From Chara braunii (taxonomy: Eukaryota; Streptophyta; Charophyceae; Charales; Characeae), in NCBI GenBank assembly GCA_003427395.1, contig BFEA01000034.1:1607658-1671657 (forward strand): a DNA stretch of 64,000 nucleotides, given 5' to 3'. A program made the translations under genes and the position numbers. Below the pieces are notes generated by a model that did no database searches, was not told the DNA's origin, and saw nothing but the letters and a program-made list of their open reading frames with translations. Of the stretch, positions 1-11,841 are shown one piece after another (position 1 is the stretch's first letter; the number at the start of each line of letters is the position of its first letter).

Positions 1-28
<28 letters not shown>
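1..28. repeat. poly(T) run at window edge
   Basis: Twenty-eight consecutive T open the window. On the minus strand this is a poly(A) tail-like tract, so it could be the 3' end of a minus-strand retroposon. It is equally compatible with a simple homopolymer. Confidence 0.9.
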
Positions 29-31
<3 letters not shown>

Positions 32-1140
32 TAAAGAGGACCTTATGGTCCTGGCTCCTTATCCATTTTGGGGAGCATCAGTCCGGTCCTATTCCACCGG
101 CAAGTCAAAATAAAACATTGCAGCACAGAAAAAAGGAACCCTAATACATGCTTCCTTCTGTCTGGCCGAAGGAACCCTAATCAACATTGATTACTCCAGA
201 GCGGTGGAAGATTGTCTGTCAGCTTGCCCTGCTTCCCTCTTTTCTCTCAAGTCTGCTAAGAACCTGTCAGATATTACGTATAAAGCAAGAAATAACTTGG
301 AAGATACTGAAGCAGATCTTTCCATCCCTTCCTTGAAACCCTGTTCATATGTCTCGTGACCACTCTCTCCTCCCTTATCTCTGTTCAGATAAAAACTATC
401 CAAACCCTAAACCCTAATCCCTCGTCTACAAAATTGTAAGAAAACCTCCGGACTGTCTTGGCCTGTTATCTCAAGTAGCCTGCAGTGGGTCCTGATGATT
501 TGCTGCATGGAGGTTCTGCCTCCTCCTCCCTGTTTCAGAATTATGCCAGTCTTTCCAACGTATACAGGAGTCGTTCAGCACAACCACCTTGCCCCCTGCC
601 AGCCACTCTATAGTTAATTTCCCTTTAATTCTCCTCTGATGTTCTTCGTCGTCTGGCATGGCTTGTCTCATTTTATACCATTTACAGAGAATCTTTGCTT
701 AAATCAAGCTCCTTGTTTTCGCCCAAACTCTCTCCCTTGGAGATGCGAGACCTTCAGTCGTTCTGCAACACCTTTCCTTCCAGATGGACCACAACGTTAC
801 TTTTTTTATCATGCTAAACCAGATATTTTTCTTCTTTCGAAAGTGGGTTGGGATGTTAGTCCAAAGGAGTAGTTGGATAAGGTGTTGAGGGAGGGGAGTC
901 GAAAAGAGGGAATCCCATAAGTTCGAGGCCCTAGCTCAATATTTTGTCGCCTCTCTGCATTGTATTAAACATCGGAGCATGTCTTCTGTTTTTTCTTCGG
1001 AGAGTACCGAGAAAGTTTGAGTCTATTGGGATCGTTCCTTCTTCTTCTGATATGTAACCTTTGATTGACCGGTAGGGCAACATACGGAATGAGCCATTGG
1101 AGGCTTCTGATTTTGACCGGTCGGATTACTTGAATTGTTT
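29..1140. other. no recognised gene; short minus-strand open frames
   Basis: The stretch holds only short open frames. Two minus-strand ones (191-403, 70 codons; 471-671, 66 codons) are unlike any family I know and may be exon pieces or chance. Two adjacent CCCTAAA-type heptamers lie at about 402-417, too few to call telomeric. Confidence 0.5.
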
Positions 1141-1755
1141 TCATGGAATTTCAATGATCTGACCTGGTTCCTTCCCTAACAGGTTTTGCCATCTGCCTTT
1201 GATTACGGGGTTTGGATCCTTTGTTTTTAGTAGTAATTTATATCCCAGCTTTACTGAGTATTCGTGGATGATAACTTTGGTCATGATACTTCTGTTTCTG
1301 TCAGGAGTCCATGCCCATTCCACGAGGTCAGAGTCCAGGTCCTGGATAGTCGTATCTGCGCTGAAAATCGTTTTTGGCCATGAACCCAACAATCTTACCT
1401 TCCTGTGGACGAGAGGGTCTAGGACATAACTTTCCACGTCCTTGTTCTGAATGAAAGGGAGGCCTTGCGCGGAAGCGGTTATTGGGAAGGAGAAGAAAAA
1501 CGCTTCGGTATTCGGACTTTGCTGCTGATGGGAGACCTGGTAAGCTCTTGAAGAGGGAATTTCCTGTACCTTGATTCCCCAATCTCCGACCTTCCATGTT
1601 GAGGTCTTGCTTAATGGGCGATCACTCTCATCTCTCACCCACTGGTTCCCAAACAGGGGTTGTCTCAAAATTTCATCCTTGGATTTAGGTTTGACCACTC
1701 CATGTATTCTAAGCAAAGGAAAACGAAAAAACGTAGAAACACGTGAAGAGAGCAA
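1141..1755 (-). CDS. unrecognised open frame, 204 codons
   Basis: This minus-strand frame encodes about 204 residues. Its non-repetitive composition includes several tryptophans (for example WTPDRNR and KGRWQNLL), which is less chance-like than its neighbours. The first codon is TTG, so the true start, or an upstream splice acceptor, is unknown. A second minus-strand frame (1665-2036, 123 codons) overlaps it in another phase and contains a CxxC pair; the two could be parts of one split gene or frameshifted element. I do not recognise either and assign no function. Confidence 0.25.
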   Translation of the reverse strand: MLSSRVSTFFRFPLLRIHGVVKPKSKDEILRQPLFGNQWVRDESDRPLSKTSTWKVGDWGIKVQEIPSSRAYQVSHQQQSPNTEAFFFSFPITASAQGLPFIQNKDVESYVLDPLVHRKVRLLGSWPKTIFSADTTIQDLDSDLVEWAWTPDRNRSIMTKVIIHEYSVKLGYKLLLKTKDPNPVIKGRWQNLLGKEPGQIIEIP

Positions 1756-2705
<950 letters not shown>

Positions 2706-2956
2706 AGAGAGATGTCTGCCTGACACTCAGACATGGTCTTGTCCAGTACACAAGAGATTTTGAGGATGCCAAAATGGAGAGAGAGAGAGAGACAAGGTAA
2801 GTATTTCTTGTTTTCTTGTTTTGTTTGTCAACTTTAAGCTGACTTCTTCTTTCTGCATTTTTTTGTCTACTTTTTGGTGCCCTTTCTTTGCTTAGATTGT
2901 TAATCTGTCTGTATTTATGGTCAGAGAACATATTCTCTGTGCATAGTGGTGGTCGC

Positions 2957-2989
2957 ACACACACACACAAAGAGAGAGAGAGAGAGAGG

Positions 2990-3042
<53 letters not shown>
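2957..3042. repeat. (CA)n/(GA)n microsatellite at 3' edge of retroelement
   Basis: A short CA run is followed by an almost perfect GA tract of about 70 bp, directly beside the 3' end of the minus-strand Penelope-like element. The microsatellite may have grown from the element's 3' tail or been its target. Confidence 0.95.
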
Positions 3043-3047
<5 letters not shown>

Positions 3048-3699
3048 AAGAGATGTAAGAAGAACAGATAAGATCCAGGAAAACATGGACACACCCGAAT
3101 GAGATAAGAATGAGATACGAAACCACCACAAAGGAAGGAAGGATCTCGACCAGAGAGGAAGGACAAAAAGACGATGCAAAGACACCATAGGCGCACATCA
3201 TATCCGCAAAAAAATGTCGTACGTCACAAAAAAGTTCCGAAAGATATCTAGATCAGCACAGTAACCACGCATCACCCCGACCCATTTCGTCGTCAGCGTG
3301 AGGGTGAACTCCTCAGGGGGCTTCCCTACACAAGTACTGTGGATAGTACTACTCCCTGCTCCTTAAATACGATCGTGCGTGAGTCGTGAAAACTCGTTTT
3401 CTCCTACTACCTAAGTATACGTGTGAGTTACGAACCTTTCTACCACGCTGCCAGCATCCTGCGTACCACATCCGTATTTGAACCGAGTAATTCCTAACTA
3501 AGGTAAGAAACCATCTAACTGCCTATACGAAAAGACAATAATCAGAATAAACTAACAAAAGACATCCCTGATTAACTGGTTGCGAAGCAATAAAACCGGA
3601 GGTCTTCAGTCATTCCAAAATAGCAACATTCACAGATCAAAAACGTTTTCTTCCCTCAGTGGAGGTTTTTTCGCATGTGTCAGCCCGAGTTGCCTACTT

Positions 3700-4060
3700 T
3701 AATCGATCTAAAGTCTCCCCGTCGTCCTGAGTAGTCCGAATACAACAGAAAAAATCAGCGCTTAACCAGTTTACTAAACCTCGACCAGATTCCTTTTTTC
3801 CTTTCCAAAAACCGTTCCTCTTGCTGTGTATCTACCTAATAATGTACAAAAAGTGATCCCCAAAGACCCAAAGGGTAAGACAAAAACGATCTGAAGTCTC
3901 CCCGTCGTCCTTAGTATTCCGAATTCAAACAGAAAAAACCAGCGCCTTACCAGTTCACTAAACCTCGACAAGATTCCTTTTCATTTCTTCCAAAAACCGT
4001 CCCTTGTGCTGTGTATCTACCTAATAATAAACAAAAAGTGATCCCAAAGGGTACGACAAA
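3700..4060 (-). repeat. tandem duplication in the element's 3' UTR
   Basis: Two diverged copies of a roughly 185-bp unit lie side by side (about 3706-3870 and 3890-4055). Each begins AGTCTCCCCGTCGTCCT and ends with CTGTGTATCTACCTAATAAT followed by AAAAAGTGATCCC. The same duplicated pair is present in copy 2 (about 9786-9945 and 9962-10125), so the duplication predates both insertions and belongs to the element. Confidence 0.85.
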
Positions 4061-4195
4061 AACGATTCCTAGCGGAGAGGTGGTTACTAGTGTATATGTA
4101 GAGTCCAGAAAGTGCCTGCAAAAAATAAAATAAAATAAATTAAAGTGACTTAAAAGTTTTTTCTCCTAACTATTTCAAAAACTATACGAGACTAT

Positions 4196-7048
4196 TCAAA
4201 GGTATCTCTCCAGATTGGGGTACACCTCGTAGAGGAGATCTCTCTAGGGACCGCCAGCCACTCTAACGAACTTAGCTAGAGCCGTGAGAAAGACCTCCGG
4301 GGGATAACCCCGGAGGCGGGACTCCATAACTGTCGCAGTGATTTCAGTCAGGGATGCTTCCTCAGATGTTGCAAGCCTACTGTATCTGAGAAAGCTGGCG
4401 AAAAGCGTGGATCTCTTAGTTGCTTTCTTTGAAAATGATGCGAAATCCTGCATCGAGTGCACTCGCAAGACCCCATCAGTAATCAGTGATGACTGGTTCC
4501 TTGATCGTGGAAAAATATGGAACTCCAGAGGGTGAAGCGAGACTACCACACGTGTCCCTAGGAAATCAAAGATGTTGTTGCCCTCATCCTTTCTTACTAG
4601 TTTTAAATTCCGATCGTAACAGTCTTCGAATCTCTCCAGAACCTCCATTGCCTTGGTGTGTGACGCGTCGTTACTCAAATCCCAGGCCACAAAGACAGAT
4701 ACATCATCTACCATCCGGACTCCACTTACTAGTGCGCGATCCCTGCCCAGACTGCTCAGAAAGTCATTCTCCGCTCGAGCGCACACCAGGCAAGCTAGTG
4801 CAGGGCTCGAGCTTCTCCCCATTGGAATTCCAAATTGTCGTCTTAGAATTGTTCTTGCGGACCGGATATAGGTGTGTTCAAGCTCGTACTTGACACCTCT
4901 TTCGATCTGTCCAAACGTCATAAGTACAAAACCTTCTTGTTTCTTTCTGACCCTAGCCATGACACATATCTTCCCCCTCCTGCTCACTTGCACTCCCAGT
5001 AGTCCTTTCACAATGTGGAACTCGGCGAGCCATCTTACTGCGTTCAACACGACCTTGTGGGACAGCTTCGCAAACATGTCTTTAATGTCGTAGCTCCTTG
5101 CCAACAGGTCACCCCCCTTCTTACCCAAGTCACCACATATCTCTTTTAGCCTCCCCCGTAGCCCGTCGGTGGATTTCAGATCGAAATGATACTGTCTCCG
5201 GAAACCAATCAGCATATATCTAATCGCTCTTCAAACCCTCACTCCTGCTAGTCTAGCTGGATCGTGCACAGCCGGGGAGATGGGACGACATCTCTCCAAA
5301 TCCTTGTCTTTCGGTAAGACATAGGCCTGGCCGATCTTGCCTCTCGTCCCTCACATTGCCGTTGATTCCAGCCCCATCCGCCTATAGTCTGTCTTCATCC
5401 TCGCCAGGAGCAGTGCCTCGGTTTCATTTACCTTGACAAAGCTATGATTCCAGTTGAATGTTATTTTGCACGCATGAAGGTATAGGACCGGACAGATCAA
5501 CAGAGTCGCGCCCGGGTTGCGATCGATCGGTACTCTAACCAGTCTTTCCAGGGTCTCAACCCAAACGGATGCGTCGCGGCTCGTCATGGCCTGGTGGCTT
5601 CTCATAACATCTCCCGTCAAACACTGGAGCAGATCCGTACGTGCGATCCTTATAGGTGTCCTCCCGATCGATGGTTTCAGAGCAGCCAAGATGCAATGTT
5701 GCAGCTTCTCGACAGATAACTCGTGACCAGCGGTGACGTTCTTCGAATTCTTCAGAAAGGTAGGAAAGCATGATACCTCATCCAATCTTGCTTTGACGTG
5801 CCCTCCGACCCGCGGCAAATCATACAATACGCATGTACAGTGACACTGGCTAGCTTCGGCACATGTCCACTGATTATGAAGAAGCGAACTAACAGTAGCC
5901 CTTTTTTTGAAGATAACCCGCACACGCTGTGCGACGAAGACTGCCAAGTGGTGATCAGCAAACGAGCTACGCAGTGATGCTGCTGCCAAATCACGGACCC
6001 GCCTGCTGTTGATGTTCAGAGCGAAGGGTGGTTTAACATACGGCTTCCTTCTAATTTCCACACCATACTTCCTCCGGATGATCCTGGCAATTACGTTCTT
6101 CAAATTGTTCCGGGTCTTGAGTTGGTTGAACAACCCAGCCGTCATGTAGAGTGCAAGTAACTCCTGCGACCTCCTCTTGTATATGATCTTAGTCCTCCAT
6201 GGGAATCTCAACAGATCACGTAGAACAAAACGCCTATGCTCGACACTTGAGGTAAGCACTTTGACTCATTTAACCGTAAAACTCCCGCCCTTCTCCAAAA
6301 CCTCCCTTGCTTGTGAGATCTTCACCTCCGATCCGTTTACCTCGATCGCGCTCTCACCTAGCTTTATCCTTACGTTCCTCCATTTATCCAACCAAACCTT
6401 CCCGCCGCTCGACTCCAGGTGCTGCCCAATCCTCAACTCCTTCAAGACATCAATCAATGATACCCGACCATTGAATAGGATCACCTTCTCCTGGTGTTGA
6501 AACGTACTCCTCTTCCCTCGTTCCCTCTTGCCCTTCCTTTTCTTCTTTCGCTTCTTTTCAGCTCTCCCGTGTACGTTGAGTGTCGGGTTGTACCTCTGAA
6601 TCAAAGCCTTCTCCAGGCCCCGCGGATCAGTCGAGCGTACTGCAATAGGAAGCGCCAAATATTTCTCCCATCCGAATGTCATCAACCATGCGTGAAGCTT
6701 TGGTGCATTGCTTAAGTTTCCTTCCGTGGCCCGTTTGACATGCTCTCCCCAACGTAGAGCTATCCTTCGAGTCGTGCTCCCTTTATACGTGTGCCTACAC
6801 CACGGGCTTACAAGTGCATACACACCGGGTTGAAAGATCGACAACTGGCCATCCTCTGCTTCTACCCACCTAACCCACTTCTTTGCCCAAGGAAAACAAC
6901 CACGTATCACTGCTAACAAGAACCTTCTCAAAATTTCATCCTCGCATGCGACGTCCAAGTCCTGATGAAGCCTCTCATACTCCTTTCCTCTCTCCCTCAT
7001 CATTCTCTTGAGCTGCCGCTCACACTCCATCGTGCGCTGCTCACTCAT
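4196..7048 (-). pseudogene. ORF2: GIY-YIG endonuclease-reverse transcriptase, interrupted
   Basis: One reading frame of 951 codons runs from ATG at 7046-7048 to TGA at 4196-4198. It is broken by TGA at 6266-6268, 5351-5353 and 5231-5233 and by TAG at 4244-4246; copy 2 has Trp at the last site. Residues 74-160 form a GIY-YIG domain: GVY at 75-77, YKG at 88-90, arginines 95/99, metal-binding-type Glu 146 (LEKALIQRYNPTLN) and a terminal Asn. A Lys/Arg-rich stretch follows and could be a nuclear localisation signal. The RT has RCRPISP (fingers), motif A SYDIKDMF (near 5090), motif B IPMGRSSSP (4802-4828) and motif C MVDD (near 4705), then FLGT. The catalytic aspartates of motifs A and C are intact. 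Expected role is target nicking and reverse transcription of the element RNA. It overlaps the end of ORF1 by 8 nt. Confidence 0.82.
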
Positions 7049-7928
7049 CTCCTAGAGGCGAGATTCGTGCAACATCGCTCTCGTATCCTAACCTCATCCT
7101 ACACTTCACCAGCTCGCCAATCGCAGTCTCTCTCTTCGTCCATTCGATCCCCTCCGAATTGCACAATGTCCTGAGTTCAGGAACCTTCTTTGTTGAAAAC
7201 TTCCGGTGCAGCTCCAACGCATAGTCTAGTATATAACCCGCTCCTCAGTTTTTTTGTGGGGTACTCACCTCATCAGCAGGCTCATCCACTAGAATCGATG
7301 CAGGCTTTGTTCCTTTCCCCACTGCTTTGGTCGTTTCCAAGTTTCCTTTGTCCTTCTTTTTCTTACCTTTTCTCTTCTCAATTGCGCCAATCCGCCTTGC
7401 TGCCTCCTGCTTGACTTCTTCGCTCTCATCCTCGGACTCCTCCAAATAGCTAGTGATTTCTTTCAATACACGAGCTTTAGTAATAGGAGACTTCTTTACA
7501 GGAATTGAAAACCCACTGGACTTCTTCGTATGTTGCGAGAGAAGTCGAATCAGTCTTGCCTCTAAACGAGCTTCTCTCGCATCTGCCTCCCTTAGTCGGT
7601 TTACCTCCTTTCTGTCCTCCTCCTCCTTCTTCCTCCTTTCCTCAAGTTCTTTCTCCCTCTTTTCATCCTCCATTTTTTGCCTCCGCATCTTTCTCCTGAA
7701 ATACTCCTTCATTTCTACCGTTTCTTCATCATTCTGAGTTTGCGAGGGAGCAACTGCTGTAGTATATGGAAGATTCGGCCTCCCGTTCCCTGCGCTTCAA
7801 CAGTTCCTAGCATAGTGCCCCGCTTTTCCACAGATATAACACGAAACGGTACCCGTCGGTGTCGCTGGCTGTCCCAAAATCCCATACCCTTGCTGAGACA
7901 GTCCATTAAAAGGTACTTGATTCGCCAT
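7041..7928 (-). pseudogene. ORF1: CCHC knuckle, coiled coil, SAP-like protein, interrupted
   Basis: A frame of 295 codons from ATG at 7926-7928 to TGA at 7041-7043 is interrupted by TGA at codon 44 (7797-7799) and at 7245-7247. Before the first stop lies a perfect CX2CX4HX4C zinc knuckle (CYICGKAGHYARNC). The middle is strongly charged (EKREKELEERRKKEEEDRKE) and should form a coiled coil. After the second stop the frame continues with a segment resembling a SAP motif (KKVPELRTLC, then TKRETAIGEL). The order nucleic-acid binding, coiled coil, DNA binding suits a Gag-like ORF1 that packages element RNA. Because the motifs continue in one frame, I treat it as a single damaged gene. The knuckle is clear; the SAP call is tentative. 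Confidence 0.68.
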
Positions 7929-8166
7929 CTCTTCCTCTTCTCCTCCTCCTCCTCCTATTTCTCACTATACAACCTACGTTGTACACCCTTCCCAGAATAT
8001 CCTCAAACAGAGAATACATTTCTTCTTTTCCCAAAGCGTCGGGTAACTCTAGTGCTACAAGCACGGTAGGGGTAAGTTGATACTGAATTAACTTCTGTAG
8101 CTCCAGCCACTGTCTTTCTAATTTGAGATCTCTAAAATTATTACCCGACATCCCCAACTCATTCAA
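7906..8166 (-). CDS. small open frame upstream of ORF1
   Basis: This frame of 86 codons (MNELGMSGNNF start, RRRRRRRGRD near its end) overlaps the ORF1 start in another phase. Its 3' part crosses a (GAG)n tract on the minus strand, so a repeat-length indel may have separated it from ORF1, of which it may be the true N-terminus. Just upstream of the ORF1 ATG that frame has TAG and TGA, so either a frameshift or two independent frames must be assumed. No domain is recognised. Confidence 0.4.
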   Translation of the reverse strand: MNELGMSGNNFRDLKLERQWLELQKLIQYQLTPTVLVALELPDALGKEEMYSLFEDILGRVYNVGCIVRNRRRRRRRGRDGESSTF

Positions 8167-8360
8167 GTTCTAATAGCTAAGAATCTGTCTCTTATACACA
8201 TCTAGATGTGTATAAGAGACAGCTCTAGTGCTACAAGCACGGTAGGGGTAAGTTGATACTGAATTAACTTCTGTAGCTCCAGCCACTGTCTTTCTAATTT
8301 GAGATCTCTAAAATTATTACCCGACATCCCCAACTCATTCAAGTTCTAATAGCTAAGAAT
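8047..8360. repeat. 138-bp exact direct duplication around adapter
   Basis: Positions 8047-8184 recur without change at 8223-8360, separated only by the adapter at 8185-8222. The real genome most likely has one copy. The second copy creates spurious extra leader sequence in the retroelement. Confidence 0.92.
8185..8222. other. sequencing adapter: Nextera mate-pair junction
   Basis: The 19-bp Tn5 mosaic end AGATGTGTATAAGAGACAG (8204-8222) is preceded by its exact reverse complement (8185-8203). This back-to-back pair is the circularisation junction of Nextera mate-pair libraries. It is contamination left in the assembly, not a biological transposon end. Confidence 0.97.
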
Positions 8361-9128
8361 ACACGAGCTTCGAAAACCCAAACCCGACCGTGCATGTTCT
8401 TTACTGTTTGGAGCAATGCACTTCCACATACCAGAATCGTCAGTACCGTGCCAACCACACGAAAAACTGCGCGCCTTGGTATCTTCCAAAGTGTCATTCG
8501 AAATGGAGGAGAATGGATTCAAATAAGAAGTAGGAGGGGAGGGGAGGAAAGGGAAGGGGAGGGGGAGGAAGAAGCAGGATAAGGAAGGAAGGAGGAGAAA
8601 AAAAAGGGGGGAGAAGAAGAAGAAGAACCACGGGAGGAGTGACGAAAAAAGAGTGCAAAAGGAGTGCGACAACCCGCATAAAACCCGATCGTATCTCACC
8701 ACGTCCTTGCTAAGCCAACACAGTAGCCGTGAGTGCTCCCACAGAACGAAAACACGCTATCTCGAAGTTCACACTGTCTTCGCGAAGCAAAAAACACTAG
8801 CCGTAGGCGCAAAATGGTCACATTACGCCGATAAGGCCCTGTTGTGCTGCGAGTAGTGCATGATGTCGTGATGGCAATCACTCACATCCACAAACGTCGA
8901 GTGAAGCGCCAAGTTACAACTGCCGAATCTCAAGACTTGAAGACGATCACGCTCCTTGTCACTGATCCCCCAGTTGCATACGTGCTCATGGTCCGCCGAA
9001 TCTGGAAACTGCCGCTCATCAGTCTCACCACGGAAAACCTCGAACACATCATCTCTCAGAATGCGAAAACAGCGCCATACGTAGCCACCGCCCCCATGTC
9101 TAAACACACCGGTTACCACGCTAAACGA
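8361..9128 (-). other. presumed 5' leader of the Penelope-like copy
   Basis: No coding region is recognised. A plus-strand purine tract (about 8530-8640, G/A-rich) lies inside, giving spurious Leu/Phe/Pro frames on the minus strand. Its place between the small ORF and the 3' end of copy 2 makes it the natural 5' untranslated region. A 162-codon plus-strand frame (8844-9332) crosses the element junction and is judged chance. Confidence 0.45.
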
Positions 9129-11056
9129 GATGTAAGAAGAACAGATAAGATCCAGGAACACATGGACACACCCGAACGAGATAAGAATGAGATACGAAAC
9201 CACCACAAAGGAAGGAAGGATCTCGACCAAAGAGGAAGGACAAAAAGACGATGCAAAGACACCATAGGCGCATATCAGATCCGCAAAAAAAAGTCGTACT
9301 TCATAAAAAAGTTCCGAAAGATATCTAGATAAGCACAGTAACCACGCATCACCCCGACGCGTTTCGTCGCCTGCGTGAGGGCAAACTCCTCAGGGGGCTT
9401 TCGTACACAAGTACTGTGGATAGTACTACTCCCTGGTCCTTAAATACGATCGTGCGTGAGTCTTCAAAGCTCGTTTTCTGCTACTACCTAAGTATACGTG
9501 TGAGTTACGAACCTTTCTACCAAGCTGCCAGCATTTTGCGAACCACAACCGTATTTGAACCGAGTAATTCCTAACTAAGGTAAAAAACCATCTAACTGCC
9601 TATACGAAAAGACAGTAATCAGAATAAACTAACAAAAGACATCCCTGATTAACCGACTGCGAAGCAATAAAACCGAAGGTCTTCAGTCATTCCAAAATAG
9701 CAACATTCACAAATCAAAAACGTTTCCTTCCCTCAGTGGAGGTTTTTTCGCATGTGTCAGTCCGAGTTGCCTACTTTAATCGATCTAAAGTCTCCCCGTC
9801 GTCCTGAGTAGTTCGAATGCAACTGAAAAATCAGCGCCTAACCAGTTTTACTAAACCTCGACCAGATTCCTTTTTTCCTTCCCCAAAACCATTCCTCTTG
9901 CTGTGTATCTACCTAATAATGTACAAAAAGTGATCCCCAAAGGGTAAGAAAAAAACGATATGAAGTCTCCCCGTCGTCCTTAGTATTCCGAATGCAAACA
10001 GAAAAAACCAGCGCCTTACCAGTTCACTAAACCTCGACCAGATTCCTTGTCATTCCTTCCAAAAACCGTCCCTTGTGCTGTGTATCTACCTAGTAATTTA
10101 CAAAAAGTGATCCCAAAGGGTACGACAAAAACGATTCCTAGTGGAGAGGCGGTTACTAGTGTATATGCAAAGTCCAGAAAGTGCCTGCAGAAAATAAAAT
10201 AAAATAAATTAAAGTGACTTAAAAGTTTTTTCTCCTAACTATTTCAAAAATTATACGAGACTATTCAAAGGTATCTCTCCAGGCCGGGGTACACCTCGGA
10301 AAGGAGATCTCTCCAGGGACCGCCAGCCACTCTAGCGAACTTAGCTAGAGCCGTGAGAGAGACCTCCGGGGAATAACCCCGGAGGAGGAACTCCAGAACT
10401 GTCGCAGTGATTGCAGTCAGGGTTGTTTCCTCAGATGTTGCAAGCCTACTGTATCTGAGGAAGCTGGCGAAAAGCATGGATCTCTTAGTTGCTTTCTTTG
10501 AAAATGATGCGAAATCCTGCATCGAGTGCACTCGCAAGACCCCATCAGTAATCAGTGATGACTGATTCCTTGATCGTGAAAAAATATGGAACTCCAGAGG
10601 GTGAAGCGAGACTACCACACGTGTCCCTAGGAAATCAAAGATGTTGCTGCCCTTATCCTTTCTTACTAGTTTTAAATTCCGATCATAACAGTCTTCGAAT
10701 CTCTCCAGAACCTCCATTGCCTTGGTGTGTGACGCGTCGTTACTCAAATCGCAGGCCACAAAGACAGATACATCATCTACCATTCGGACTCCACTTACTA
10801 GTGCACGATCCCTGCCCGGACTGCTCATAAAGTCATTCTCCGCTCGAGCGCACGCCAAGCAAGCTAGTGCAGGGCTCGAGCTTCTCCCCATTGGAATTCC
10901 AAATTGTTGTCTCAGGATTGCTCCTGCGGACCGGATATAGGTGTGTTCAAGCTCGTGCTTGACAACTCTTTCGATCTGTCCAAACGTCATAAGTACAAAA
11001 CCTTCTTGTTTCTTTCTGACCCTAGCCATGACACATATCTTCCCCCTCTGCTCACT
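9129..11056 (-). mobile_element. 5'-truncated second copy of the Penelope-like element
   Basis: From 9129 to about 11056 the sequence is colinear with 3051-4990, including the 3' UTR with its internal tandem duplication and the C-terminal RT coding region. Similarity stops abruptly near 11056, within the RT, the usual sign of 5' truncation during target-primed reverse transcription. It has the same orientation as copy 1 and abuts its inferred 5' end. This is the head-to-tail partial-plus-full arrangement described as pseudo-LTRs in Penelope-like elements. Confidence 0.82.
10265..11029 (-). pseudogene. reverse transcriptase C-terminal fragment (copy 2)
   Basis: An uninterrupted frame of 254 codons contains RT motif B (IPMGRSSSP), motif C (MVDD) and FLGT and ends at TGA 10265-10267. 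It lacks fingers, motif A and the GIY-YIG domain because the copy is truncated, so it cannot act alone. It keeps Trp where copy 1 has TAG (GGPWRDLL), which shows the true ORF2 C-terminus is 16 residues beyond the copy 1 stop. Confidence 0.85.
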
Positions 11057-11841
11057 TCTCCCATTCAGTGGGATGCTTTAAACCAACATGACTCAAGGGG
11101 GCCTTAGGCGCCCTCAGCCGCAAATGCATATGGACCCCTGCAGCACACCAATTCAGCCTCGACGTTAACGCGTAAAAACGTGGTGGGTGCTGGTGGTTTA
11201 AGGTTGACATCATATATACACCATGCTTTTCCTTCTTGTGCTCATTTTTTTGGATCCCCATTGTGGCACATATCATGTACTGCGTGTTGACATACCATCG
11301 TGGGGGTAACACCCTAGAAACTCCTCCGTCGAACCTGTGTTATCTTGGCCCATACCTCAGCCCCTGTACTTCACTCGTTTTTGTTGATTGCATAATCACC
11401 AATACTTTTTTTGTTACGCAGGGCAAGCTGTACTGAACCTTCGTATAGATTAGCTTATAAACCACTTGTTCTCGGAAGAATGACGTGCGTTATGTGGCAT
11501 TGGAATTACATCGCTAATCCTGGTTATAACAGGAACTTTTGACTGTAAACCAATTAAGCTATGAGTCCTTTCAACGGGCAACGGACGGGATTCAACTACG
11601 TTGTACCCGTTGAATAGCCCCCGGGGGTCCCGTTGAATCTCATTGAATAGTAAAACAGGGGTTTCCCGTTGAATCTGGAAAAATGAATTGGGCGCATTGG
11701 GTCTCGGACACGTGGCGCTACCACAACAAGGTTGTACCAGTCCCTCCTCACAAAGACGAGGGGTGGGCAAGCATTGCCGATGTGGGAAATTGGCGGTGCT
11801 TGTGTCGAGCAATGACCAGTCAATACCAAAACACGAAAAAT
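11057..11841. other. no recognised feature between element and satellite
   Basis: Flanking DNA upstream of the truncated copy. Several short motifs repeat locally (CCCGTTGAAT at about 11596-11675), but I see no gene. Confidence 0.5.

Larger units (their letters stand above)
3051..9128 (-). mobile_element. Penelope-like retroelement, full-length copy 1
   Basis: Read on the minus strand the unit runs 5' leader (about 9128-8361), a small frame (8166-7906), ORF1 (7928-7041), ORF2 (7048-4196) and a 1.1-kb 3' untranslated region ending at about 3051. ORF2 joins a GIY-YIG endonuclease, N-terminal, to a reverse transcriptase. GIY-YIG plus RT is the hallmark of Penelope-like elements; the N-terminal position matches the permuted Naiad/Chlamys type. 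The 3' boundary is set by where similarity to the second copy stops (3051 versus 9129). The 5' boundary is inferred from the head-to-tail junction with that copy. Six in-frame stops show the copy is dead as sequenced unless stops are recoded. An adapter artefact lies inside the unit at 8185-8222. Confidence 0.75.

Noticed and set aside
402-417. Telomeric repeat CCCTAAACCCTAA
   Set aside because: Only two heptamers; too short to indicate a telomere or interstitial tract.
4196-7928. Alternative genetic code with UGA as sense codon
   Set aside because: TAG and TAA stops also occur, the window's elements are clearly decayed, and no host gene here tests the idea; kept only as something to check.
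8185-8222. Tn5-like transposon end
   Set aside because: The two mosaic ends are back to back exactly as in a library adapter, with duplicated flanks and no transposase; judged contamination.
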